Positions 1 through 5,003 of a stretch of DNA of 5,013 nt are shown piece after piece (positions within the stretch are counted from its first letter, which is position 1; every line of letters begins with the position of its first letter). Source of the DNA: Methanobacteriaceae archaeon. GTDB lineage: Archaea; Methanobacteriota; Methanobacteria; Methanobacteriales; Methanobacteriaceae. The stretch lies in contig CAAGFH010000089.1 in assembly GCA_900769095.1 (NCBI GenBank), forward strand, positions 1 to 5,013. Direction: 5' to 3'. The notes under the pieces were generated by a model. The model was not told the origin of the DNA and did no database searches. It was given only the letters and a program-made list of their open reading frames with translations. Made by a program: the position numbers and the translations under genes.

Positions 1-315
1 GGAAGTAAGTTCAACAGCCCTAACATTTGCTGCAATAACTGGAATTCCATGTTCTTGTTCTATTTCCTCTTTCATGTGTGCAACATCTATTAATGGAGGG
101 TCAATTCCAATTAATGGTACAATTGCATCAACATTTTGCATTACTGCAACCTGTTTTGGACCATCCATTCCACGAGGGACAATAAACACTTGACCGGGTA
201 AATCTAAATTAATTGCATTTTCATTAGATTCAGTTAAAATACTTTCAATGTTTTTTCTTTTAACATACCAGTCAATATCATCATATAATCTAGAACCAAT
301 AAATAATAATTTCAT
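1..315 (-). CDS. Probable ATP-grasp superfamily enzyme, N-terminal fragment (cut by window edge)
   Basis: Only the first 105 codons are present; the frame is open to base 1, so the rest lies outside the window. The protein starts MKLLFIGSRLYDDIDWYV, a beta-strand and glycine turn like the pre-ATP-grasp (Rossmann-like) domain of carbamoyl-phosphate-synthase-type ligases. Further on it has ILTESNENA (about residues 26-34), a VPRGMDGP segment (46-53) and VPLIGIDPPL (67-76), a pattern I associate with archaeal proteins annotated as ATP-grasp or carbamoyl-phosphate-synthase-like. The ATP-binding and catalytic parts are not visible, so substrate and reaction cannot be given. The ATG overlaps the stop of hycI in an ATGA (4 nt), and GAGGA at 326-322 is a good ribosome binding site 6 nt upstream, so it is co-translated with the hydrogenase protease. 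The superfamily is inferred; the gene itself is secure. Confidence 0.65.
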   Translation of the reverse strand, partial: MKLLFIGSRLYDDIDWYVKRKNIESILTESNENAINLDLPGQVFIVPRGMDGPKQVAVMQNVDAIVPLIGIDPPLIDVAHMKEEIEQEHGIPVIAANVRAVELTS

Positions 316-782
316 AATATATCCTCTTTTAATAAGTTAATGAAATAAAAAGCAGTTTTTTCAATTTTTTCAGATAGCTCTTCACCAAATTCCATAGTTT
401 CAGGTTCAATTCCAACAAATATTATTTTAAAATCATTGTCTCTTTCCAAGTATTTTACAAAATATGATAAAGACATTGAATGAGTGGAAATACCAATGTT
501 TACAAAATCATCTTTATCCACTATTTTAATATCCCCTGCTTCACCACCCATCAAGCATGCATCAACAATGATTACATGAGAAGGTTGTTCTTTTCTAATT
601 TTACCAGTAAAGTTTTCTGGAACTGTTTTAGCATTAATACATATTACATTATCTTTTTCATCAAGATTATCAACAATGAAAGGTCCAACACCATCATCAC
701 GTTTAAGTTCATTACCAACGCCTAAAATAAGTAATTTTTCATAACCTTTTAAAAATTCATTTAATTGTAATTCAAAAGACAA
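312..782 (-). CDS. hycI: Hydrogenase maturation endopeptidase, HycI type (peptidase family M52)
   Basis: This 156-residue protein belongs to the family that clips the C-terminal extension from the large subunit of [NiFe] hydrogenases once nickel is inserted, the last step of active-site assembly in the cytoplasm. The signature GVGNELKRDDGVGP is at residues 21-34, a VDACLMGGEAGD block is at 73-84, and STHSMSLSYF follows at 99-108. By alignment to E. coli HycI (D16, D62, H90), the nickel-sensing ligands are D30, D74 and H101, all present. The start is TTG at 782: no ATG lies between it and M78, and GGTGAT at 791-786 fits the archaeal 16S 3' end. The upstream methyltransferase stop overlaps that site by one base with a 9-nt gap, and the downstream gene overlaps by 4 nt. 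Which hydrogenase it serves (Mvh, Frh, Eha/Ehb type) cannot be told here; a FrhD-like role is less likely since no frh genes adjoin. Confidence 0.93.
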   Translation of the reverse strand: MSFELQLNEFLKGYEKLLILGVGNELKRDDGVGPFIVDNLDEKDNVICINAKTVPENFTGKIRKEQPSHVIIVDACLMGGEAGDIKIVDKDDFVNIGISTHSMSLSYFVKYLERDNDFKIIFVGIEPETMEFGEELSEKIEKTAFYFINLLKEDIL

Positions 783-785
783 GAT

Positions 786-791
786 ATCACC
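786..791 (-). promoter_or_regulatory. Ribosome binding site that decides the TTG start of hycI
   Basis: On the minus strand the stretch reads TAAGGTGATATCTTG. GGTGAT is a full complement of the AUCACC at the 3' end of archaeal 16S rRNA and sits 3 nt before TTG. The TAA is the stop of the preceding methyltransferase and is also in frame with hycI, so no start further upstream is possible. Confidence 0.75.
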
Positions 792-1559
792 TTAATAATA
801 CTTGGTTTTAATACTACCAATTCCATTACCCATTATATATTTTAATTTTATATTTATTAAATCATTTACATTAACTGTTTTCTCATCTAAAGGAATTAAT
901 AATGGTGGGTTCAACATAGGAAGTGGACCTACAATTAAATTTTCATTAAGTTTAGTGTAGCTTGTAATCTTTAATCCATTAATAATACCTGATTTATCTG
1001 ATTTTAAAGATAAATCTGCTTCAAATTTCGGATTAATATCATTTAAAAAATTAAATTCACTATAAACTATTGGTTTTGAATAGGATTCATAGTTTACTCC
1101 CTCATCCCAATGAATATAATGCCTTTCAAGATTTACAAGTTCAACAGTGTTTATAATAGCTTGAGGTATAATAATTCCATCGTCTTTTAAGAATTTTTTA
1201 GCATAATTAAGAACAGGCACTTCTTCTTCGTCAATTAGTGCAGTGTCAAGCATTTCACAAACTATTAAGTCTGCTTTTTTTGTAAATTCATAATCTAAAA
1301 CATCACTGTTAATAACTTCAATGTTTTCAAATGAATTTAGATTTTCGCAGGCACATTCATAAGCTTGCCTGTCAATTTCAAGAGAAATAGTATTATCAAA
1401 ATGACTGTTTAAAAAGTAAGATAAGATTCCACTACCACATCCCAAATCGTAAGCTAAATCCGTATTACCCCCATAATCTTCAATAGCTTCGAAGAATGCA
1501 GATAGCCTATCTGTATCTTTTAATAAGTCAAAATGATAATGTGTTGTTTTAAATTTCAT
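792..1559 (-). CDS. PRMT-like class I SAM-dependent methyltransferase (COG4076-like, predicted RNA/protein methylase)
   Basis: The 255-residue protein has a Rossmann methyltransferase core: motif I DLGCGSG at 38-44, acidic E61 in SLEID (binds the SAM ribose), and NSD with D86 near adenine. It then carries CEMLDTALIDE at 101-111, where E102 and E111 have the same spacing as the two glutamates of the double-E loop in protein arginine methyltransferases. The N-terminus HFDLLKDTDRLSAFFEAI matches the PRMT entry helix HxxMLxDxxR, but the YFxxY helix before it is absent. The C-terminal 100 or so residues look like the PRMT beta-barrel, yet the THW motif is not recognisable. Such archaeal proteins are usually labelled predicted RNA methylase; the substrate is unknown. 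It starts 5 nt after nikR stops, with no clear ribosome binding site, suggesting translational coupling. Its place between nikR and hycI hints at a role in nickel or hydrogenase physiology, which is inference. Confidence 0.85.
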   Translation of the reverse strand: MKFKTTHYHFDLLKDTDRLSAFFEAIEDYGGNTDLAYDLGCGSGILSYFLNSHFDNTISLEIDRQAYECACENLNSFENIEVINSDVLDYEFTKKADLIVCEMLDTALIDEEEVPVLNYAKKFLKDDGIIIPQAIINTVELVNLERHYIHWDEGVNYESYSKPIVYSEFNFLNDINPKFEADLSLKSDKSGIINGLKITSYTKLNENLIVGPLPMLNPPLLIPLDEKTVNVNDLINIKLKYIMGNGIGSIKTKYY

Positions 1560-1564
1560 ATGAC

Positions 1565-2020
1565 TTAATGATGGTGATGATGACCATGGTCATGTGAATG
1601 TCCAGGTTCATGGAAATCTTCACCTTTTGCTGTACTTGTGAGTTTTACATGTTCTACACCTTTAAGTCTCATAATTCTTTCTGTTAACTCACGAATTTCA
1701 GCAATATCTCCATTAACCACTACAATTTCCATACAATACTTGTCAGTCATGTGAATATGCATACTTGTATTGATTTCATTTCTGAAACTGTGTTGAATTT
1801 CAGCTAAGTTTTCCATAACCCCAGTGTAGTGGTGGTCATAAATAATAGTTACAATACCAATTCTTTCGCCTTCCATAGCATTCATCCATTGGTATCTAAC
1901 AATATAATCTTGAAGAGCATCACGAATTCCTTTTGAACGGGATTGGTATCCCCTATCCTTTAATACTTCATCAAAATCAGCTAGTAATTTTTTTGGTAAT
2001 GACATACTTATTCTCATCAT
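1565..2020 (-). CDS. nikR: Nickel-responsive transcriptional regulator NikR with histidine-rich tail
   Basis: NikR is a tetrameric repressor with an N-terminal ribbon-helix-helix DNA-binding domain and a C-terminal ACT-like nickel-binding domain; with Ni(II) it usually shuts down nickel uptake genes. The start is placed at an ATGATG doublet (2020/2017). Counting from the second Met gives RISMSLPKKL as the DNA-contacting strand, RSKGIRDAL as the helix, and nickel ligands H76, H87, H89 and C95, the same numbers as in E. coli NikR. A longer reading from an ATG at 2053 adds 11 unlikely residues. The last 15 residues contain nine histidines and end GHSHDHGHHHHH, an extension beyond the 133-residue E. 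coli protein that could bind extra metal. No clear ribosome binding site is seen. It heads the operon with the methyltransferase, hycI and the ATP-grasp gene. Identity is secure; its target genes are not shown by the sequence. Confidence 0.95.
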   Translation of the reverse strand: MMRISMSLPKKLLADFDEVLKDRGYQSRSKGIRDALQDYIVRYQWMNAMEGERIGIVTIIYDHHYTGVMENLAEIQHSFRNEINTSMHIHMTDKYCMEIVVVNGDIAEIRELTERIMRLKGVEHVKLTSTAKGEDFHEPGHSHDHGHHHHH

Positions 2021-2058
2021 AATAAAACACATTAAAATATTAATTAACAACATTATGT

Positions 2059-2085
2059 ATAATAATTAACTTATATAAATATTAT
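2059..2085 (-). promoter_or_regulatory. Possible autoregulatory operator (AT-rich dyad over the nikR TATA box)
   Basis: ATAATA and TATTAT form an inverted repeat with a 15-bp spacer that spans the TATA-like box. Adding flanks gives TATCATAATA opposite TATTATACATA, with imperfect symmetry beyond the six core pairs. NikR binds long-spaced dyads (GTATGA-N16-TCATAC in E. coli), and a site over the TATA box would suit repression. The half-sites do not match the E. coli consensus and could occur by chance in such AT-rich DNA. Confidence 0.25.
2071..2079 (-). promoter_or_regulatory. Probable TATA box for the nikR operon
   Basis: TTTATATAA on the minus strand matches the archaeal box A consensus. 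Transcription would begin about 25 bases downstream, near 2050, leaving a leader of about 30 nt before the ATG doublet at 2020/2017. It lies downstream of the T8 tract that ends the previous unit, which supports an independent promoter for nikR. In DNA this AT-rich, TATA-like strings are common, so the call rests on position as well as sequence. Confidence 0.55.
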
Positions 2086-2117
2086 GATAAATTAGCAAAA
2101 TGTTAATACTTCAGTAT

Positions 2118-2125
2118 AAAAAAAA
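2118..2125 (-). terminator. Oligo-T terminator after the winged-helix gene
   Basis: Reading the minus strand, an uninterrupted run of eight T begins 10 nt after the stop codon at 2136. Archaeal RNA polymerase terminates at such tracts without needing a hairpin. It separates the 2136-3282 gene pair from nikR. No stable stem precedes it. Confidence 0.6.
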
Positions 2126-2135
2126 GTAGAAAATA

Positions 2136-2603
2136 TTATTCAACAAGCAAATAATATTCTCCGTCGTCCCTATCAATAGGTTTTAGAAGACCTTTATTTT
2201 GAAGTGATAGAATAATATGATACATTCTAAAGTTTGTTAGGCCAAGCTCGCCGTAAAGCAAGTGTCCTTCAAGAGTATATTTTGAAATTAAATTTTTTTC
2301 ATCAACTAAACTTTTAATTAAGTTATAGGATTCTTTTTCTTTTAAATTTAATTCCAACTCTTCAATATCTTTTTTAGAATTAACCGTGTTGATTTCTTTT
2401 TCACTGTCAGACAAACTAACTTTATTATCTTTGAAAATAACCAAATCTTTATCACTAAGCTCTTCAAGAATCTGGACTAAATCATACTCATGAAAACCCA
2501 ATTCTTTTCTTAAAACATTGACAGGAATTCCTTCAGAATATTCAATGTTGAATATTTTAATTTGGTCTAAAACAACTTCTTCTTTTTTAGTAATGTTAAT
2601 CAT
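2136..2603 (-). CDS. Small protein with two winged-helix-like regions, possible transcriptional regulator
   Basis: I do not recognise a named family. From the ATG at 2603 the protein has 155 residues. Residues 4-64 look like a winged helix: a first helix (EEVVLDQIKIFN), then IPVNVLRKELG, a recognition-like helix HEYDLVQILEELSDKDLV, and a short wing IFKDNKVSL. A charged linker (65-91) leads to a second similar unit (92-155) with HLLYGELGLTNFRMYHIILSLQNKGLL and a final wing EYYLLVE. This could bind DNA or act as a protein-interaction adaptor. The frame is open up to an ATG at 2696, but that would overlap the preceding gene by 59 bp with a Lys/Asn-rich extension, so the internal ATG is preferred although no good ribosome binding site precedes it. 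It follows the acidic protein gene by 34 nt and is probably co-transcribed with it. Confidence 0.7.
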   Translation of the reverse strand: MINITKKEEVVLDQIKIFNIEYSEGIPVNVLRKELGFHEYDLVQILEELSDKDLVIFKDNKVSLSDSEKEINTVNSKKDIEELELNLKEKESYNLIKSLVDEKNLISKYTLEGHLLYGELGLTNFRMYHIILSLQNKGLLKPIDRDDGEYYLLVE

Positions 2604-2637
2604 ATAATCAGGAACTTTAATTTTATTATTAAAACAT

Positions 2638-3282
2638 CTATGACATTTGTAATTCCTGTTCAAGCGCTTTTTGTTCTTGTTTATTTTTCTCAGCATGTTC
2701 TTCAGGAGTTAAATCAAACGGTCTTGTGAAAAACAAATCAAGATCATTTACAACCTGACAAATTGACATGTGAAGCAATTCTTTTAAAGCAAGACTTTTT
2801 TGAACTCTGTTTAAGGAATCATCACCATAAATATTGTCATAATCTTTTTTATAATCTTCACGAATTTTAGCAGGGTCTAAATCAATTTCTAATTTATTTG
2901 CATCATATTCTTCAGTTAAAACTAAGAAATTAATTAATTCCTCTTTTTCATCTTCAAAGTCATTGGATTCATCATCAATAACATCATGGAAATAACTGCT
3001 TACAGATTGGAAAACATCTCTTGAAACATTTCCATTAAGGATATTCTCGATAAATAAACCAAATATTTCAGAAATATAGTATTTTCCATCTTCTACTTTA
3101 GTTTGGAAAACGAGTTCATTTTCTACATTTGCAACATATTGAATTAAACAGATATCCTTACCTTTTTCAAAGGTTTTGATGTCAAATTTAGAATTATTTA
3201 GTTTATAATCCGCATTGCTTTCTAATGCATTTTCAATATTTTGAATATCTTCTTTTGTAATCTCCATAAAATCTTCAGTCAT
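2638..3282 (-). CDS. Acidic protein of unknown function
   Basis: The 214-residue protein is not recognised. It is rich in Asp and Glu, with an acidic cluster around 100-115 (DDESNDFEDEKEE), has no signal peptide or membrane segment, and appears to be soluble. The N-terminal half (about 26-82) reads as alternating strands, for example KDICLIQYVANVENELVFQTKVEDGKYY (positions 42-69, in part), then turns helical. A conserved-looking stretch, LHMSICQVVNDLDLFFTRPF, lies near residues 172-191, and the C-terminal tail is Glu/Gln/Lys-rich. The start at 3282 is supported by GGGGT about 7 nt upstream; a second in-frame ATG at 3267 is possible. It is the first gene of a two-gene unit with the winged-helix protein and is divergent from the DUF2115 gene. 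That this is a real gene is clear from its length and codon use; its role cannot be given. Confidence 0.75.
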   Translation of the reverse strand: MTEDFMEITKEDIQNIENALESNADYKLNNSKFDIKTFEKGKDICLIQYVANVENELVFQTKVEDGKYYISEIFGLFIENILNGNVSRDVFQSVSSYFHDVIDDESNDFEDEKEELINFLVLTEEYDANKLEIDLDPAKIREDYKKDYDNIYGDDSLNRVQKSLALKELLHMSICQVVNDLDLFFTRPFDLTPEEHAEKNKQEQKALEQELQMS

Positions 3283-3357
3283 TTCATTTACCCCATATTC
3301 TATTTAGGTTTTTTATAATATTAAAATATTTATTAATTAAATTTTATAATTAAGATT
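3283..3357. promoter_or_regulatory. Divergent promoter region between the acidic-protein gene and the DUF2115 gene
   Basis: This 75-bp gap must serve both directions. AT-rich, TATA-like DNA at about 3318-3337 lies some 26 bp before the plus-strand ATG at 3358, the distance expected for a leaderless mRNA, and no ribosome binding site precedes that ATG. In the other direction the same core would place a start of transcription near 3300, ahead of the GGGGT ribosome binding site (3294-3290) of the minus-strand gene. Exact boxes cannot be fixed because the whole gap is A and T. Confidence 0.5.
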
Positions 3358-3912
3358 ATGGAAAGTGAATGTATATTAGTAGAACTTAAAAAATTATCCG
3401 ATGAAAACTCAATTACAAAAAAAGAGTTAATGGAATTGCTTAAAAAATATGCCCGTATTATATCAGTGCATGATTTAATGATGGCTACAGCACATATGAG
3501 AAAAGATGGAGAATTTGTTCATGCTAATTATCGTGAAAAATACTTAGAAGTTTATATTAAATATTTTATTTTACGTATGAAGGAAGTCATTGAAAAAAAT
3601 GACTATGATTATGATTCAAATATTGATAAGCAATCTTTTGATACATCATTTCCTATGCTTGAGAGAACATTTGAAAAAGAAAGAATAAGTACATCAAAAG
3701 ATGATAAATTTCCATTAATTTATGTAATTACTGCATTATACACTACATTTATTTTAGAAGAACCAATACATCCTGTTGGAAGTGAATTCCCAGGTAGTTT
3801 AAAAGTTGAAGTAAAAAATGGAGAATTTTTATGTCCAGTTAAAGACAAACAAAAAGATAATACCGACGCAATATGTCATTTATGTCTTGCTGAACAAACA
3901 CCAAACATCTAG
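3358..3912 (+). CDS. DUF2115 / UPF0305 family protein, possible metal-binding protein
   Basis: The 184-residue protein matches my memory of UPF0305 (DUF2115), a family of unknown function found mainly in methanogens. The diagnostic part is the C-terminus: HPVGSEFPGSLKV at 138-150, then FLCPVKDKQKDN and AICHLCLAEQ. Cysteines C159, C173 and C176, with H138 or H174 nearby, could form a zinc or other metal site. The N-terminal two thirds are mainly helical and charged, with HDLMMATAHMRKDGEF at about 38-53 and a Tyr-rich helix after it. It has no signal peptide or membrane segment. The ATG at 3358 has no ribosome binding site and may be translated from a leaderless mRNA. The next gene's ribosome binding site overlaps this gene's stop, so the two form an operon. 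Family assignment is fairly firm; the metal site is inference. Confidence 0.82.
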   Translation: MESECILVELKKLSDENSITKKELMELLKKYARIISVHDLMMATAHMRKDGEFVHANYREKYLEVYIKYFILRMKEVIEKNDYDYDSNIDKQSFDTSFPMLERTFEKERISTSKDDKFPLIYVITALYTTFILEEPIHPVGSEFPGSLKVEVKNGEFLCPVKDKQKDNTDAICHLCLAEQTPNI

Positions 3913-3917
3913 AGGAG
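3912..3917 (+). promoter_or_regulatory. Ribosome binding site that fixes the LOG-family start
   Basis: GAGGAG overlaps the last base of the upstream TAG stop and lies 5 nt before ATG 3923. It is the strongest ribosome binding site in the window. It rules for this ATG over the in-frame ATG at 3818, which lies deep inside the DUF2115 gene. Confidence 0.85.
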
Positions 3918-3922
3918 AAATT

Positions 3923-4453
3923 ATGAGAATTTGTCTTTATGGATCAGGAAGTAGAAAAATTGATGAAATATATACAAAATTAGCATACCAATTAGGTTGT
4001 GCTATTGCAAATAATAACCATACTCTTGTTTTTGGTGGTGGAGACACTGGAATGATGGGTGCATGTGCCAAAGGTGTTTATGACAATGATGGTAAAAGTC
4101 TTGGAATAGCTCCTGAATGGATTGGTAATTTTGAGCCTTTATGTGAAACATGTTCTGAATTTATATATGTTGATTCAATGGATGAGAGAAAAAATAAGTT
4201 TGTAGAAAATTCTGATGCTTTTATTATTGTTCCTGGCGGAATTGGAACATTGGATGAGTTTTTTGAGTGCATTACTCTTAAAAAACTCAAAAAACATGAC
4301 AAGAAAATAGTAGTTTTTAATATCAATGGTTTTTATGATACAATGTTTAAAATGATTGATGAAATGGGAGAAAAAGGATTTTTATATAAACAAGAAGAGC
4401 TTTTCAAAAAAGCAAATACCATTGATGAGATTTTTGATTATTTAGAAAGTTAA
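3923..4453 (+). CDS. LOG-family nucleotide 5'-monophosphate phosphoribohydrolase (TIGR00730/COG1611-like)
   Basis: LOG proteins cleave the N-glycosidic bond of nucleoside 5'-monophosphates, releasing base and ribose 5-phosphate; in plants the substrate is a cytokinin nucleotide. This 176-residue protein has the Rossmann-like start RICLYGSGS, the GGGDTGMMGA loop at 38-47, the MDERKNKF segment with catalytic-type R89 and K90, and the signature PGGIGTLDE at 104-112, ending in the catalytic glutamate E112. Length and motif order fit a complete short-type LOG protein. The usual N-terminal VFCGSS is replaced here by LYGSGS, so the match is clear but not textbook. In an archaeon the natural substrate is more likely an ordinary or damaged nucleotide than a hormone precursor. 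It is the second gene of a unit with the DUF2115 gene. The start is set by the GAGGAG site; the downstream hairpin begins 5 nt after its stop. Confidence 0.88.
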   Translation: MRICLYGSGSRKIDEIYTKLAYQLGCAIANNNHTLVFGGGDTGMMGACAKGVYDNDGKSLGIAPEWIGNFEPLCETCSEFIYVDSMDERKNKFVENSDAFIIVPGGIGTLDEFFECITLKKLKKHDKKIVVFNINGFYDTMFKMIDEMGEKGFLYKQEELFKKANTIDEIFDYLES

Positions 4454-4457
4454 AAAT

Positions 4458-4484
4458 ATTCATTGAGTGAAATACTCAATGAAT
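4458..4484. terminator. Perfect 11-bp hairpin between convergent genes
   Basis: ATTCATTGAGT and ACTCAATGAAT are exact inverted repeats around a 5-nt loop (GAAAT). The hairpin fills most of the 43-bp gap between the stop of the LOG gene (4453) and the stop of the HEAT gene (4497). On the minus strand it is followed by TATTTTT, making it a fair terminator for the HEAT gene; on the plus strand no T-run follows directly. It may also protect the 3' ends of both mRNAs. Confidence 0.65.
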
Positions 4485-4496
4485 TAAAAATAATAT

Positions 4497-4958
4497 TTAT
4501 TTGTTGATGGATTCAATAGCGCTTTTTGCACCTGCTTTTACAAAACTACTTTCATCATCAAGTAATTTTTCAAGTTCAGGGATAGCTTTTTCATCACCTA
4601 AGTTTCCAAGTGCCCAAGCAGCTGCTCCTCTTACTTTCCAATCTTCATCAGCTAAAGTTTCAATTAAAGGATCAACAGCGCCACTCATACGGGATACTGC
4701 AGTAGATGCTTCTCTTCTAACAAGTTTGTTATTGTCTTTTAAAGCAGCAATTAAAGCAGGAATAGCTTTTTCATCATTGATTGCACCTAAAATAGTAGCT
4801 GCATGCATTCTGATGTTTTTCTTTCTGTGAGATAATGCATCAATTAAAGCATCAAGTGCTTCTGGACCTCTTAATTCTAATTGTCCAATAGCTTCTTCAA
4901 CAGCAAAGTCATCTTTATCATTTAATAATTCAATTAATTCTTCAATACTACGTTCCAT
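4497..4958 (-). CDS. Small HEAT-repeat protein (PBS-lyase-type HEAT repeats)
   Basis: The 153-residue protein consists almost wholly of about five helical repeats of 28-31 residues: roughly 4-31, 32-62, 63-93, 94-122 and 123-153. The middle repeats show the HEAT_2/PBS-lyase pattern, for example EKAIPALIAALKDNNKLVR at 63-81 and DWKVRGAAAWALGNLGD at 106-122, with the typical Val-Arg and Ala-rich second helix. Repeat 1 is the most divergent. Such proteins are alpha-solenoid scaffolds that bind other proteins; despite the family name there is no reason to expect phycobilin lyase activity in a methanogen. No signal peptide or membrane segment is seen, so it should be cytoplasmic. The ATG at 4958 has GAGGA 6 nt upstream. 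It is transcribed alone in this window, convergent to the LOG gene. The partner cannot be deduced. Confidence 0.9.
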   Translation of the reverse strand: MERSIEELIELLNDKDDFAVEEAIGQLELRGPEALDALIDALSHRKKNIRMHAATILGAINDEKAIPALIAALKDNNKLVRREASTAVSRMSGAVDPLIETLADEDWKVRGAAAWALGNLGDEKAIPELEKLLDDESSFVKAGAKSAIESINK

Positions 4959-4964
4959 TTTAAT

Positions 4965-5003
4965 TCCTCACAAGATTATATTTAACTAATTATATTTATT
5001 ATA
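4965..5003 (-). promoter_or_regulatory. Promoter and ribosome binding site of the HEAT-repeat gene
   Basis: Minus strand, from right to left: a TATA-like stretch ATATAATAAATATAA (5003-4989), then about 20 bases on, TGAGGA (4970-4965), a good ribosome binding site 6 nt before ATG 4958. The transcript would start near 4973, giving a short leader. The remaining bases to 5013 hold no gene that I can see. Confidence 0.5.

Noticed and set aside
480..725. Open frame of 81 codons on the plus strand
   Set aside because: It lies inside hycI on the opposite strand; its product is rich in Ile, Phe and Asn with no domain, while hycI has full family motifs.
1568..1600. Repetitive ATG/GTG triplets, considered as a tandem repeat or CRISPR-like array
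   Set aside because: They are the antisense of the His codons in the NikR tail, without spacers.
2021..2053. Longer NikR starting at ATG 2053
   Set aside because: The added residues are hydrophobic and unlike NikR; the shorter start gives E. coli ligand numbering exactly and fits the TATA box near 2075.
2604..2696. Longer winged-helix protein starting at ATG 2696, with a CHRC motif that resembles half a zinc finger
   Set aside because: The region is mostly another frame of the upstream gene's Lys/Glu/Gln-rich end, would overlap it by 59 bp, and has only one CxxC pair. It is not fully excluded because the preferred start also lacks a clear ribosome binding site.
3818..3922. N-terminal extension of the LOG gene from ATG 3818
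   Set aside because: It overlaps the conserved Cys-rich end of the DUF2115 gene and lacks a ribosome binding site; GAGGAG before ATG 3923 and the family's usual N-terminus favour the later start.
4078..4326. Open frame of 82 codons on the minus strand
   Set aside because: It is antisense to the catalytic part of the LOG gene and has no domain or ribosome binding context.
4501..4830. Open frame of 109 codons on the plus strand
   Set aside because: It is the Ser/Ala-rich mirror of the HEAT repeats, caused by their regular codon pattern.
4497..4958. Phycobilisome-lyase function for the HEAT protein
   Set aside because: The repeat type carries that family name, but the protein is too short for the enzyme and nothing else suggests phycobiliproteins.
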